The notes beneath the pieces are model-generated. The model saw nothing but the letters and a program-made list of their open reading frames with translations, searched no databases and was not told the DNA's origin. The translations under genes were made by a program, and so were the position numbers. From Tilletia caries (Eukaryota > Basidiomycota > Exobasidiomycetes > Tilletiales > Tilletiaceae), in assembly GCA_032718865.1 (NCBI GenBank), contig JALUTQ010000038.1, forward strand, positions 1,240,001-1,304,000: a stretch of 64,000 bases of DNA, in the 5' to 3' direction. Shown piece by piece: positions 41,421 to 55,151 of the stretch (its first letter is position 1; the number at the start of each line of letters is the position of its first letter).

Positions 41421-44400
41421 TCAGCGCAGCGTAAGATCAACCAAATCCGCCCTAGGCTCCACGCAGTCCGGCGGGAAGTAATCCATCAACGTACGGAAGA
41501 GCCTCACCCGCTGTGTCCACAGCGCAGACGTCTGGCCCTCTTTGCCGCCCACGAGGAGCTCCCTCTCGCTCGCGTATCGGTCGGCCCTTTCTTCTTCTTC
41601 TGAGTCCTCCGAATCGTCGTCGTCTTCGTCCTCCGAACCATCTTCATCGTCGTCGTCGAAGTCCTCGTCTTCCTCCTCGTCATCGACCTCATCGCCAGAT
41701 CCGGCAGCGGGAACAGCTACGGGAGGCGGAGGAAGGTGCTGCTGCGACGCAGACATCATGTCCGTATCCACATCCATCGACACCGGACCAGTCACATCAT
41801 CCACACTACTCGAATGCACATGCTTCATCCCCATCCCCACCCCCGCCGTCGCAGCACTCATCTTCCCCTTCCTCCTCCTCTCGTTCTTCTTCCGCATCTT
41901 CCGCCGATGCGCATGCGGCGGCGACAGCTCACTGATGACCCCCTGTCCACTGCTCCGATGCAGGGGTACCGCTCCGATGTTGCCGTCGATGCTCATCTCA
42001 CCACCGCCGGCACCCAGCCCACCGACGTGCGAGAACGGCGTAGGCGTGTCGGGAGCGAAGCCGGGAGCGAAGGAGGTAGGTGGACCCCCACCCCCACCAC
42101 CGCTACCACCGCTACCACCACCACCACCACCACTACCCCCGCCGCCGCTGCCGCTCGAGAGCAACTTGCTCATCAACCGGCGGAAGTCGTGCGATTCCGC
42201 CTCGTCCGAATGATCCACCACAGCACTAACCTGCGTCTGCAAATAGATCAACGCCTCCACCGCTCGCGGGCCCGCCCATCCCCCTCCCCCTCCCCCACCC
42301 CCATCTCCACCGCCAAAGAACCCACCACTCGGCCCACCTCCTCCTTCCGTAGCAGACATCTCCAAATCCATAGGAGCCCCACCCCCGCCGGTCGCCGGGT
42401 TCATCATCGGCGCCTCCCACGTGCCCGCAGCCATCTCCAGAAAGCGCTGCTTCCGGACCAAAAACTTCGTCTTCCGCAGGACCTCCTCCACACTCGGACG
42501 CACGAGGACAAGCCGCCACCAGTCATCGAGCCGACTGCGGACCCTTCCGTCCGCGGACGAGGACGAGGAGGATGTCGTTGCGCCTGTAGCACCGCCGCTC
42601 CTGGCCTGAGCAGACGACGAGCTCCCAGACTGGGCGACCTGCGCCCCATTCGGGTTGCCCCCGAACAGGTAGAACGCCTCCCGGAGCGGGTCGTACACCA
42701 TCTGGCTCGCCCAGCGCGGTCGGGGCTCCAAGCCTGCATACAGGTCCGCCGAGACCGCCGCATTCGAAAGGAGCTGTGACGAACTTAACGACGCCCCCCC
42801 TGCTCCTGCTGCTCCTCCGACATCCTCCCCGCGGACGCCCATGGACGAAGCGCCCGCCCGCCCGCCATACCCCTCCTCCGCCCCAAACTCCCCATCCGTC
42901 TCCATAAGCATCATCATCGCCTCATCCCTCCGTGCACTCGTCGACGGAAACGGCAGCGCATTCAACGGCCCACTCGCAGGCGGCGAGCTCAGCATCAACC
43001 TACTCCGCGCATCTTCGTCCGCTTCGTACTCGCTCTCGAGGGTGTCCCGGCGACGTTGCCGTTTCGGCGCCGCTCCACTACCGCCGGGGATGAGGGGGGA
43101 GTTCGCGCCGGAGGAGCCGGAGGACGGCCGGAGGGGGTACCCGTCGGAGTCTAGGCCGAAGCCTGCTGGGCCGATCCGGATATGAGGCCGACTGCCCCCG
43201 GCACCACCCCTACCACCCCCACCCCCCTCAGCAGCAGCAGCCGCAGCCGCCGCCGCCGCAAGAACAGCATTCGTCGCCGCCGGCTCCGGCTCCAACACAC
43301 TCGTCCAAACCTGTCTCCGCATACTATAAACCCACATCTTCAAGCTCGTACACTCGCCCGAGGCTCCCAACTCGCCCTCGCCGCCCGCACAGAGGAAGTA
43401 GATCTCGCGCTTGTGCGGGCGCGGGTCCATGCTCACTTGCGGCGTGAAGGAGGGCGACGGGCCGTAGGGGATGTTGAAGTGCGAGGTGAGGTGCATGATC
43501 CCGCCCGTGCGGACGTTGTACGTCCACATGTCCGCAAGGAAGAGATCCCGCTTGCCGCCAATGATCCAAAGCAGCGGCCCAGGACCAGCCATCGACGCAC
43601 TCAACGCAGCCGCCATGCCCATCACGGCGCCCTCTCCACCTCCAGTGGAAGACGACGCCGACGCGAGGTTGGGATCAAGCAACATACTATGCCCCTCCCT
43701 CCCCGGCACACAAAAATGCGTATCATCATCAAAAAGCAAAGTCCACGTCCTCCGAATGATATCAAACCGCCACATACCCCCATACTCCACCACGCTCGGG
43801 TTCGGATGGGCGACCTTCCCGCCAAAGAGGAAGAGCACCTGTCCCTCGGAGTCGAAGGCCATCGCGTGGTCTTTGACGAGACGCGGACCGGGGTTGCCGG
43901 TGCCTTTACCGTCGTCGATCGAGGTGTCCGCGCTCAGACGGGTCCAGGTCTCCGTGCGGGTGGAGAACCGCCAGAAATCACACTCGTACCCGGGCATCGT
44001 GCGGCTGTGGTACATCATGCTGGCATGCGGACTCCCACCACCTCCACCTCCACCTCCGCCAGCTGTACGGTGCGAGAAGCTCGTATGCGTCGCCTGTGCC
44101 GAGCTCGATGCGTCTCCTCCTCCGCCTCCTCGAGTCGTGCTCCCCCCGGCCCGAGCGCCGGCATTGCCCGGACCTGACCCGCCGGGACTGACCACGTTCC
44201 GACTGGCAGACGAGGAGGTCCCCGGCACAGGACTCGGGTTCAGGGACGACGACGGCCCCGCCCCCGGTCCCGTGCGCCCGCCCGCTCCCGCGCCCAACCG
44301 ACTCGAGGACCCAGCCACCGCGGCCGTGGCGGAGGACCCCGCATTCAACGCATTCATCGAGGGCGAGTTAGCCAGCGTAGACGCAGCATGGCTAAGCTGC

Positions 44401-46494
44401 GCACTACTATGCAGACCCGCCGTCGACGCGGGCCGAGCGATGGCCGGAGTGGTAGCTGACGTGGGCGTACCCGGGTTGGCGGTGGTAGCGATCTGCGAGC
44501 GCAGATTCGTCGAGGGGATCATGACGTCCTGGAAAACCTGATTGCCCTGGAACGTCCCCGCAGTGACAGGAGTAGCGGTGGCAGCGGTCTGCGGCTGAGG
44601 CTGAGCGACAACTGTCGGCTGGGGCTGCGGCTGCGGCGCAGCGTTCGCACTGGGGAACTCAACGAAGCGACCCAGGAGGTAGATGCACCCCGTCCTCGGA
44701 TCGAACACCATCCGATGACAACTCCTCGCAATCGGCCCCGCGTTTCCCAGTCCATACGGATACGCGTCCGCACCACTCCGTTGAGAAGGAGAAGGCTGGG
44801 AGGTGTCCATGGAGATACAGCGCCAGGTGGCGCGTTCGACGTCGTACGCCCAGAAGTCGGCCAGGTCCCGGACGCCGTCCCAGCCGCCGAAGAGGTAGAC
44901 GACGGACTTGGTAGAGTCGAGGATCATCTGGTGTCCCGCGCGCGGGCCTGGTCGGGCAGGGGCGTTGCGGACCGGCTCGGCGGCGGCGGGGGGAGGGGGA
45001 GGAGCACGTGATGATGATGATGATGATGTGGTGGTGGGGTCTGCTGATTCTACTGTGCTCGGGTGGGGAGCGGGGAGTGCTCTTCGAACGGGCATGGCGG
45101 TCCATACGCTCCTGGGCACGGTGCGGGAGACGAAGTGGGCAAAGAGGACCTCTCCGTCGTCCTGTGCCTCGTTCTCCGTCGCCGTCGACGTAGCGATGCC
45201 AGCCTCGGCCTTCTGTTTTCCCGACCTGCGGTCGGAGCGGGTGGGGAGTTCGACCTCGTCCAACCTGCCAAAGGCAGCAAGGTCGAGGATGCGCTCGATG
45301 TCATCCCAGGCATCTCGACGAATCAGTGCGCGAAAGAGGTGAGAGAGGAGCGGGTGTTCGAACGGTCTTGCTCCGCCGGTTCCGACGACGACGGCATTGT
45401 TCCGGAGTCGTTTGATGCCGTTTGTGAGTTGCTCGTGCGGGGCGAGTGGTGTGCCGAGGTGTGAGGATGCAAGGAGGGCGCGGAAGGCGGATTGGTGTGC
45501 GCGTGCACGGAGATGTTTGAGGATGAGCCTTGTGGACTTGGTGTCGCGGTGCTGGAACGGGGTGAAATGCGGGAATGAGACCTGGGATCCAGTATGGAAA
45601 TGGTGGTGTGTGATGAACTTACGAGCTCATATTCCTGCTGTACGCTTTGCACGACGTGTGAGTCGGAGATGCCAAAGAGGGCGAGATGCCAGATGGAGAT
45701 CTGCAGCATATGAATGAGGGAAACGAGATGAGCATGAGAAGGAGCGAAGGAATGTTAGAGAGCAGACTGACGTTGTAGTGTACGCCCTGACTGTTGAGAG
45801 GCTCTACGCGAATGTAGCGAACAGGAAAGGGAACGCCATCGTCGTCGGTATGGGTACAAGCAAAGTCCTGCGGCTTGGCATCGTCACGACAGGAGTCTCT
45901 GACGATGCGGGTCATGCTGGAAGCGTGTCTGGTGGGACCTGCGTACACCTTGAAGTCGCGCATGGTGGTTGCGTGTGACTTGTGGTACTTGCCGAAGCGA
46001 ATGGTGCGGAGGACGGCTGGGTATGCGAGACGGAGGAGGAGGTAGTGCTTTGGCTGTTGCTGCTGCTGTTGGTGCTGCTGCTGTTGGAGTGTGTTGGAGG
46101 TGGTGGATGACTGTGTGCGGGAGGAGGATGTTGGGTTGAGCGCGGAGGCTGGGGGTGGTGGTGCTGTTGGCTGCGGGGGCATGCCGAGTGGTGTTGGCGG
46201 GTGTGTGGTGAAGGAGGCAGGTGTTGGAGTGTATGCGGCTGCCCATCGTGAGTTTACCTTTGTGGGCTCGTCGTTGATGATGTTTGCTGGGTGGAAGTCG
46301 CTGAGGTAGGAGGAGGCGTCTGTGATGGTGTATGTGAGCGCTGAGTTTGGGATGCGGTTGAGGTCGATGATGGTTGCCCCTGGTTGTGGTTGTGGTTGTG
46401 GTTGTGGTTGTGGTTGTGTTGCTGTGGTTGTTGCTGGTGGTGGTGCTGGCTGGTTGTGGTGCTGGTGATGGTACGCTGCGCTGACTGGCATCAT
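41421..46494 (-). CDS. Muskelin homologue (discoidin + LisH/CTLH region + kelch repeats)
   Basis: Exons 46494-45772, 45700-45623 and 45551-41421, all phase 0, give about 1643 residues. Exon 1 encodes the muskelin N-terminal discoidin-like domain (LTYTITDASSYLSDFHPANI, LRTIRFGKYHKSHATTMRDF, FPVRYIRVEPLNSQGVHYN); exon 2 is ISIWHLALFGISDSHVV. Exon 3 begins with an alpha-helical LisH/CTLH-like part (LKHLRARTHQSAFRALL, EHPLLSHLFRALI), then kelch repeats (GHQMILDSTKSVVYLFGGWD, LADFWAYDV), and ends with the family-typical TQRVRLFRTLMDYFPPDC...DLVDLTLR. Muskelin is a CTLH E3-ligase complex subunit in animals. This protein is over twice the animal length (about 735) because of Ser/Gly/Ala/Pro insertions between kelch blades and an acidic tail (about 41580-41700). 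Confidence 0.88.
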
Positions 46495-46959
46495 GCTGGG
46501 CAGGGCTGTGTGGGTGACGAGAGGGGGAGCGCGAAGGGAAGAAGTGGTCAGCTTATATAGTATGTGCCCCCTTGCAGCTAGCTGAGTGAGTGAGTGAGTG
46601 AGTGAGTGAGTGAGTGAGCGACTGAGTGAGTGAACTGAGTGAACTGATCCAGGCTGGCTCGCATACGCACTGACTACTGACTCACTGAGTTGGCTCATGG
46701 CTGTGGGTGCGAGCGTGGGAATCTCAGCCTCCGCCTCCACCTCCACTTCTGCAACCAGCCAGTCTGCGGGATCTCGGGCCGGCACTGCGACGACACCCGC
46801 TCCCCTCGCTGCTCCTCATCAGCAAGCAGCTTGTTGACAACGGCGACCACTCACTCACTCACTCACTCACTCTGGCTGACTGACTGACTCTGGTATATAA
46901 AATAAACGCAGTCGCTCTCCCGCTCTCTCCAGCCAGACACTCTCTCTCGCCAAGGAACG
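46495..46959. promoter_or_regulatory. Bidirectional promoter between muskelin and chitin deacetylase
   Basis: A 465-bp divergent intergenic region. It contains a (TGAG)n tract at 46583-46618 and a (CTCA)n tract at 46849-46871, which are reverse complements of each other, and TATATAAA at 46894-46901, about 60 bp before the deacetylase ATG. The two tracts could pair as a hairpin or serve as symmetric factor-binding arrays. Confidence 0.6.
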
Positions 46960-48763
46960 ATGCAGGTGCTGTCCCTCGCCCTCGCCCTCGCTGCTGCCAC
47001 TCTGGCCACCGCACAGCCACAGTCACAGTCACACCCAGCAATCATCCACAACCGCGACCCAGCCCCGGCCGCCCTCGACCACAACCTCCTCCACCACGGA
47101 TGCAGGCCCATCGACAAGCGCACCCGCCAGCACGCACACCCGCACCGCAGGCAGGTCACCTCCGGTGAGGGCGACGTCGTCGGCAACAGTGCAGGCGCAT
47201 CAGGCGCAGGCTACTCCTGCGATCCCACCAAGTGCAAACTCCCCGACTGCCAGTGCGCAAGCACCGCCCCGCCCGGGGGCCTCAAGCCCGAAGACACCCC
47301 CATGTTCATCGTCTTCACCGCAGACGACGCCGTACAGACATACACCGTAAACGCAGTCAACGGCTTCCTCCAGCAGCGCAAGAACCCCAACGGATGTGCA
47401 CCACAGATGTCATACTACACCTCCCTCAGCTACACAAACTACTTCAACGTCACCTCCCTCGCTGTCGAGTACAACTACGAGATCGCAGATCACACCATGA
47501 CACACGTCGGCGACCCGCCCGCCAGCGAAGTCTCCGGCAACCTACAGGCCATCAACGCACTCTCCGGCATCCCTTACAACGACATCCAGGGCTTCCGCGC
47601 CCCGTTCCTCAACTACTCCGTCAACACCCTCAAGATGCTCCACCAGATGCAGTTCGAGTACGACACCTCCTCCACCTCCTCCGTCCCCGTGACCGACCCG
47701 AACACAGACGCCTTCTGGCCCTACACCCTCGACTACGGCATGGCAAACGACTGTCTCGCCGTCGACGGCATCTGCCACGGCGAGCCCAAGCTCCCCGGCC
47801 TCTGGGAACTCCCCATGTACGCCATCTTCGACGACAAGGGAGCGGCGGGTGCCCATCTCATGGACCCCTGGCTCGACGACAAGGACGCCAACAAGGTCTT
47901 CGGATGGCTCAAGAATACCTTCCTCGACCACTACAACGGCAACCGTCAGCCGTTCGGGCTCTACACTCACCCCATCCACGTCGCCACCGGATACCCGGGC
48001 CTCGACGACCCCACTGCCCAGATACGCATGATCAACCAGTTCCTCGACTGGGCCACCACCAACTCCTCCATGCAGAACGTCTGGATCGTCTCCAACCGTC
48101 AACTGCTGGCCTGGATGAAGAACCCCGTGCCCGCGTCCCAGCTGAACACCCTCGACGCCTTCAAGTGCGGCACCCCCAACGTCAACGCCCACATCTGCAA
48201 CGGCCAACTCGTCAATTCCGACCTGATCGAGCACTGTATATCCGACACGCCCGGCGACGCACTCAACAATGCGCCGTTCTATACCTGCTACGGGTGCCCG
48301 AGCACGACGCCGACGCCCGATCAGCCCCTGCCGAATCAGGTCAACAACGACCAGACGGTCAGGACGCGCATCTCGAACACGTGCAGTACGGCCTGGTGGG
48401 ACCCGATTGCTGCGAAGTGTCTCTGCAACGGCGGGAACTGTGCTTTCACCGATGCCACCCGCTCCATCGGGCCCAACGGACAGAGTGAGTGTCATCCCCT
48501 TCCCCTCCTCCTCTTTTTCCACGGATCCTTGTCCTTCCTTCCGACTGACTGGCTGACTGACTGATGATCTTCTTGGATCAGACCTGACCTCGAGCCCGAC
48601 TACGAATGTGCAAGGGAGCGACACCTCCGGCAAGCCGCGCGATCCGTACACCAGCTTCAACAACAACTTCCAAAACGGCGCCCGCCGGTCCTCCTCGAGG
48701 ATCGTGTCCGGCCTGGCTTTCAGCTGCGTCGTCGGTGCCATCCTCGGCTCGTCGGCGCTTTGA
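46960..48763 (+). CDS. Chitin deacetylase-like polysaccharide deacetylase, GPI-anchor type
   Basis: Exons 46960-48484 and 48582-48763 give 568 residues. Signal peptide MQVLSLALALAAATLATA. The CE4-type domain has FTADDAVQTY (motif 1, TADD in place of the usual TFDD), QRKNPNGC, YNYEIADHTMTH (HxxxH metal site), FRAPFL and PFGLYTHPIHV. The layout resembles insect-type chitin deacetylases more than short fungal CE4 enzymes. The C-terminal exon is Ser/Thr-rich and ends in a hydrophobic tail (IVSGLAFSCVVGAILGSSAL) typical of GPI attachment, so the protein is expected at the cell wall or plasma membrane, converting chitin to chitosan. TATA box about 60 bp upstream. Confidence 0.85.
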
Positions 48764-49238
48764 TTTCTTTTCCAAGCTGCTCGAATCATTTCTCTCGGTT
48801 ATTCCCCCCCCCCCCCCCCTCTTTTCTCTCTATTTGACGACTTCTCTCGCTTTGTAGAATGCGGGCCTACCCCCTCCTTATTGGCCGAGCCAGCGCGGTA
48901 GGAGGGTGGCCTGCCTGATTCCGGACGTTTCTCTCCCTCTCTCTCTCTCTATCGGGTTGCCTCGTTATCCTCGGCCCCCCTGTCTTCCACTCCCATATTC
49001 TGTGGGGCCCGGTCTTGCATATTCCGGCCCGGCCCTTTGACGCTCTCCCCTCTCTCTCTTTCTCTCGTTTTACGCGCTGTCGCTGCTCGCCCGTTCTCTT
49101 ATTCTCTCTCTCTATCTCTCTTCTTCCCATCTTGGACAATTTCAAGCAGCTTCTTCTTTCCTTCCTCTTGTGAAACGGAAGCAGCAGCAGTGAAGGGTCC
49201 TTCTTGAGTGATGTGCATTGTAAGCAGGGGGCCTCCTC
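48764..49238. other. Convergent intergenic region, pyrimidine-rich
   Basis: Lies between the 3' ends of the deacetylase and SEN34. It has a long C homopolymer near 48800-48819 and several (CT)n runs (about 48930-48955, 49046-49122). No gene seen; presumably 3' UTRs and terminators. Confidence 0.6.
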
Positions 49239-50074
49239 CTACGTGCCGAAGCCGGACCATGTGAGGGAGTAGTACCGCACGCGACCCCAAGTCGTTCGTC
49301 CTTCCAACAGTCCCCCCTCTTCGAACTTATCCCCACTCTCCCCCTCCTCCTGCCCTCCCGCCGCCGTCGCCAGCCGCTCCCCTTCCTCACAAAGATCCGT
49401 ATCAACCGCACAAATCAAATGCGCCTTCTTCACCGCCGTCCCCAGCCTGCCGGACGCGACGAAGTCCAAGCCGGACATCCCGCCCTGATTGGAAGAGGTC
49501 AGGACGGAGGTGGAGAAGTGGGAGTGGTACCGTAAAGGGTCGCCGGGGTAAACGACGAACTCGCCACCGAAGCGGAGGCCTGTGCCGAGGAAGTAGCCGC
49601 GCGCGTGGAGGTCGTCGAACACTGCACAGCGCGCTTTCTCGCTTGGCGTCTCGGGAAAGACCCATATCGAGCCTGGAAGTGCTGTTTGGATGTGTCTTTC
49701 GGAGGAGGAGCCCGCGGGGGTAAGACCCTCCCGCTCCCAGGCGCTGTGATCGATGAGGACTACAGCCCGCACACGGAGTAAGTACGTCACTTCCTCCGGG
49801 ATGAGCTGCATCGGCAGACCCAGGAGGACGTTCTGCTGTGGGGCGAGGGGTAGCGTGCCTGTCATGAGGCCGATGATGTTGTGTTGTGTCCGGAGGAGCT
49901 TGACGTCTGCGTTGTGCCCGGGGAAGAATGGTTTTCAGTTGGATGTTGGGATGGGAGGGAGGGGGGCAGGGGGAGCGCACCTTGGACGTCCCAGACCAGC
50001 GCATCGTTGTTGGTTAGGTGGACGAGGGCGCGGTTTGGGTGGGCTGCGCGCAGAGTGTCTTCGTCCAGCGGCAT
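49239..50074 (-). CDS. SEN34: tRNA-splicing endonuclease subunit Sen34
   Basis: Exons 50074-49981 and 49906-49239 join in phase to 253 residues. The C-terminal endonuclease domain shows FDDLHARGYFLGTGLRFGGE, FVVYPGDP (catalytic Tyr), RYHSHFSTSV (catalytic His) and LGTAVKKAHLICAV (catalytic Lys), the classic Tyr-His-Lys triad and FGxxFxxYxGDP layout of the Sen2/Sen34/EndA family. The N-terminal part (WDVQDVKLLRTQHNIIGLM and GLPMQLIPEEVTYLL) fits Sen34. It cuts pre-tRNA at the 3' splice site as part of the Sen2-Sen34-Sen15-Sen54 complex. Convergent with the chitin deacetylase; the upstream gene reads the same way about 270 bp away. Confidence 0.9.
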
Positions 50075-50343
50075 CGTTTTGGCGCGCGATGGTGTTGGTG
50101 GTGGTCTTCCTGGTCCAAAGTGCGAGGGAAGGAAGGCACGGCCTTCGCACGTCGGACTGATTGATGATGAAGGACAGACCAGAGCTTTCTCTCAAAGTGA
50201 ATGATACAGAGGACGGCCAGAGTAGCGAGAGCCCTGGACACCTCCCAGGCATCGCCAAAGTCAGCCACAAGTAAAAAAAGGAGTACGGATTGAATTGACG
50301 AAGCGATGGGTCACAGCGACCAAAACAAAAAGAAGAGGGCCCC

Positions 50344-51304
50344 TCACAGCGCAACCTTCCCCCTCCCCGCCTTGACATCCCTCCGCTGCCTCTTCACCTT
50401 CTCCATCTTGCGCGACTCCCTCTTCTCGAGCCCTTTCACCCGATTCCGCTGCTCGGCCGAGGTCTCGCCCACGAGGGAGGAGGAGGCGATGGTGAGGATG
50501 TGTTCGTGGAGCTGTGAGGCAGGGGGGGGGAGGAGGTTACAGGAGTAAGAAGGTGAAGGTCGTTTTGTTTTTGGATTGGCTCACCTTGTCGAGGGCGTCT
50601 TGGGCGTTTGCGGGGGCGGTGCGGTGGCGCATGGATGAGATGGAGACGGAATGTGAGGATTGGACGTAATATGGCTGTTGAGATCAAGTGCATACCGGAT
50701 CGTCAGCCCAGTGGGAACTTTCAATAGCAGAGAATGCTGCTTGAAGGAATGCGTCCGCATCGAAGGGAGTTTGAAAGGTCTCTCACCGAATGGGCGGCAA
50801 GGTCACCAGCGACAGCCTTAGGAAGCCATCTCTTGCCCGGACTCAGGTCAACTGAGGAGCCAGACTGGACCCCATCGTTGGCATCCTCGTCGTCGTCGGA
50901 GCGGGTCGTCCGGGCGAGCTCGAGACGGACTGTGGCCTTCGTGTTGAGCTTGTTGACGTTCTGGCCGCCGGGACCTGAGGATCGGGAGAAAGCGATTGGG
51001 AACTGGTCTGCGTTGATATCGAAATTGGATTCAAAGGGGGAAGAGAAGGGGAAAGATGAAGAAAAAGGAAGAGATTCAGGATGAGAAACGCTGTTGAGTA
51101 GAAAGGTTCAGCCGGATCTTGTCCTTCGACGGGCAAGGAGAGAGAGAATTCACCTGTGGTCAAAGTTGTCTGCTCGAAGGCTGCGATCCATCTGCGTCTT
51201 GCACGCATGGATTCGAGCGAGGCATCGCTGTGGAGACAGGAGATGGAGCGGGGAATCGCCCTTGCTGTGCTGCTCGCTGTTGCTGCCAGTATTCTCACAA
51301 TCAT
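50344..51304 (-). CDS. Mitochondrial peptidyl-tRNA hydrolase, ICT1/Pth4-like (RF-1 domain)
   Basis: Exons 51304-51154, 51007-50787, 50674-50585 and 50511-50344 give 209 residues with consistent phases. The N-terminus ([20 protein letters not shown]) looks like a mitochondrial presequence. The catalytic loop reads [20 protein letters not shown] with the GGQ tripeptide, then RWLPKAV and [13 protein letters not shown], and a basic Lys/Arg-rich tail ([18 protein letters not shown]), the hallmark of ICT1/YaeJ/Pth4 proteins, which rescue stalled mitochondrial ribosomes without codon recognition. It is divergent from SEC23, with 236 bp between the start codons. Confidence 0.9.
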
Positions 51305-51540
51305 CTGTGGCTCTCTCTCCCTGGAACGATGATGGTGGTGAGGAAGGGAGGGAGTGAGGTGAGTGTGTGGGTGGGTGAGCGTGGGAAAGTGGGTGTGTGG
51401 GTGTTGCTATGCAGCGTGACTGTATGCACTCCCTGCGATGCCAGGTGTCGTGGAGACCGAGCGCACGAAGCATCTCTCACTCCCTCACTCACTCATTCCA
51501 GCCAGCCAGCCGCAACAGCAGCAGCAGCGAGTGAACAGCA

Positions 51541-54118
<2,578 letters not shown>

Positions 54119-55151
54119 GCGCTTGGGGTGAGGAAGGACCGGGAGGGCTGCCATTGCATACTTTGGCTGCCTAATTTCGCTCCGACCTTGCGTTTCCGTT
54201 CATTTCCACACCCGTCCTGCTCCCCCCTCCCCTCCCTTCCCCAATCCCCTCCCCCTCTCTCTGCCTCTTTCACCCTTGCGCTCGAATCACCCACCCCATT
54301 TGTACAGATTGTTCCCCACCCCCACCCCCCCCTCCTTTCGCTCCACCCTCAACTTACAGCTCTCCTTCTCTTCCACCCAAAAAAAACTTCTCATTCCTCG
54401 TCTGTGATGGGCAAACCCCCTTTTACCGCGCTTCTGAATCGATTTTCACCGACATTTTTGCTGTTCCACGACTCTGTCCGCCTGCTGCCTGCTGCCTTGC
54501 GCAAGTTCTCCTTCAGACGTTCAAATTTCAGATAGCCACATGCTTGAACTGGAACGTGCCAGAGACTGGCATGCTGGCATGCTGCTCCAATCGATTCCGT
54601 CGCAGAACCGAGCAACCGTTCACACCCACGCTTGAACCCGGTAAGGAAGGAAAGACTGGAGACAGATAGAGGGAGGATCCCCTAGCCGAAGCGTTTGCCT
54701 CCTTGCCGTCCAACGATCGCACCCGGACACAGCCCGAAATTCTGATTGGGAAGCCGATTCCGGCTCGCCTTTCTGATTGTCTCAGTACGCCCTCCGAGGC
54801 CTGTGGTCCGGTCCAGGTCGAGCTTGGCGCGGCCGTATCCGGATGGGCAGGCGGTGTCTGTGGAACAGGGTGCACTAAACGGGAGAGGCCTTGCGGACGT
54901 GGTGGGTGGTGCTGAGCGTAGCTGCCACCCTTGCTCGTCCTAGTCGGCAGGTTGAGCTTGGAAGACGTAGTCGTGGTAGCTGTTTAAAGCTTCGATGAAG
55001 CTAGTGCTGCTTCTCTTGGTCGTAGTCTTCGTTGCGCTAGCCAAGCTCGACGCTCTGGCTCTGGAGGTTGTCGACGATGTCGAAGCAGCGGAAGAAGCGG
55101 GCTCGTCGAACTGAGCCTGCGGATGTCGCCGATAGTCTTCCGTCGATCCCT
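54119..55151. other. Intergenic region without recognised gene
   Basis: Between the 3' ends of SEC23 and the T5orf172 gene. It begins with a C/T-rich stretch (about 54190-54400), consistent with SEC23 3' UTR, then mixed sequence with short open frames on both strands that lack homology or splice logic. Confidence 0.5.

Noticed and set aside
41513..44541. Several 220-350-residue plus-strand open frames across the muskelin gene
   Set aside because: Low-complexity Ser/Pro/Arg translations of antisense repeats; the minus-strand protein is clearly real.
47542..48789. Long minus-strand open frame opposite the chitin deacetylase
   Set aside because: It mirrors the GC-rich codon pattern of the plus-strand gene, has no family resemblance and covers its catalytic domain; a shadow frame.
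48800..48820. Long C homopolymer as a functional element
   Set aside because: Lies in a convergent 3' region with many simple pyrimidine runs; no reason to assign function.
55080..55150. Extra 3' exon of the T5orf172 gene using the GTAAGT inside RKWEG
   Set aside because: Splicing there would remove the RKWEGFV segment that is typical of the family's C-terminus; the unspliced stop fits better.
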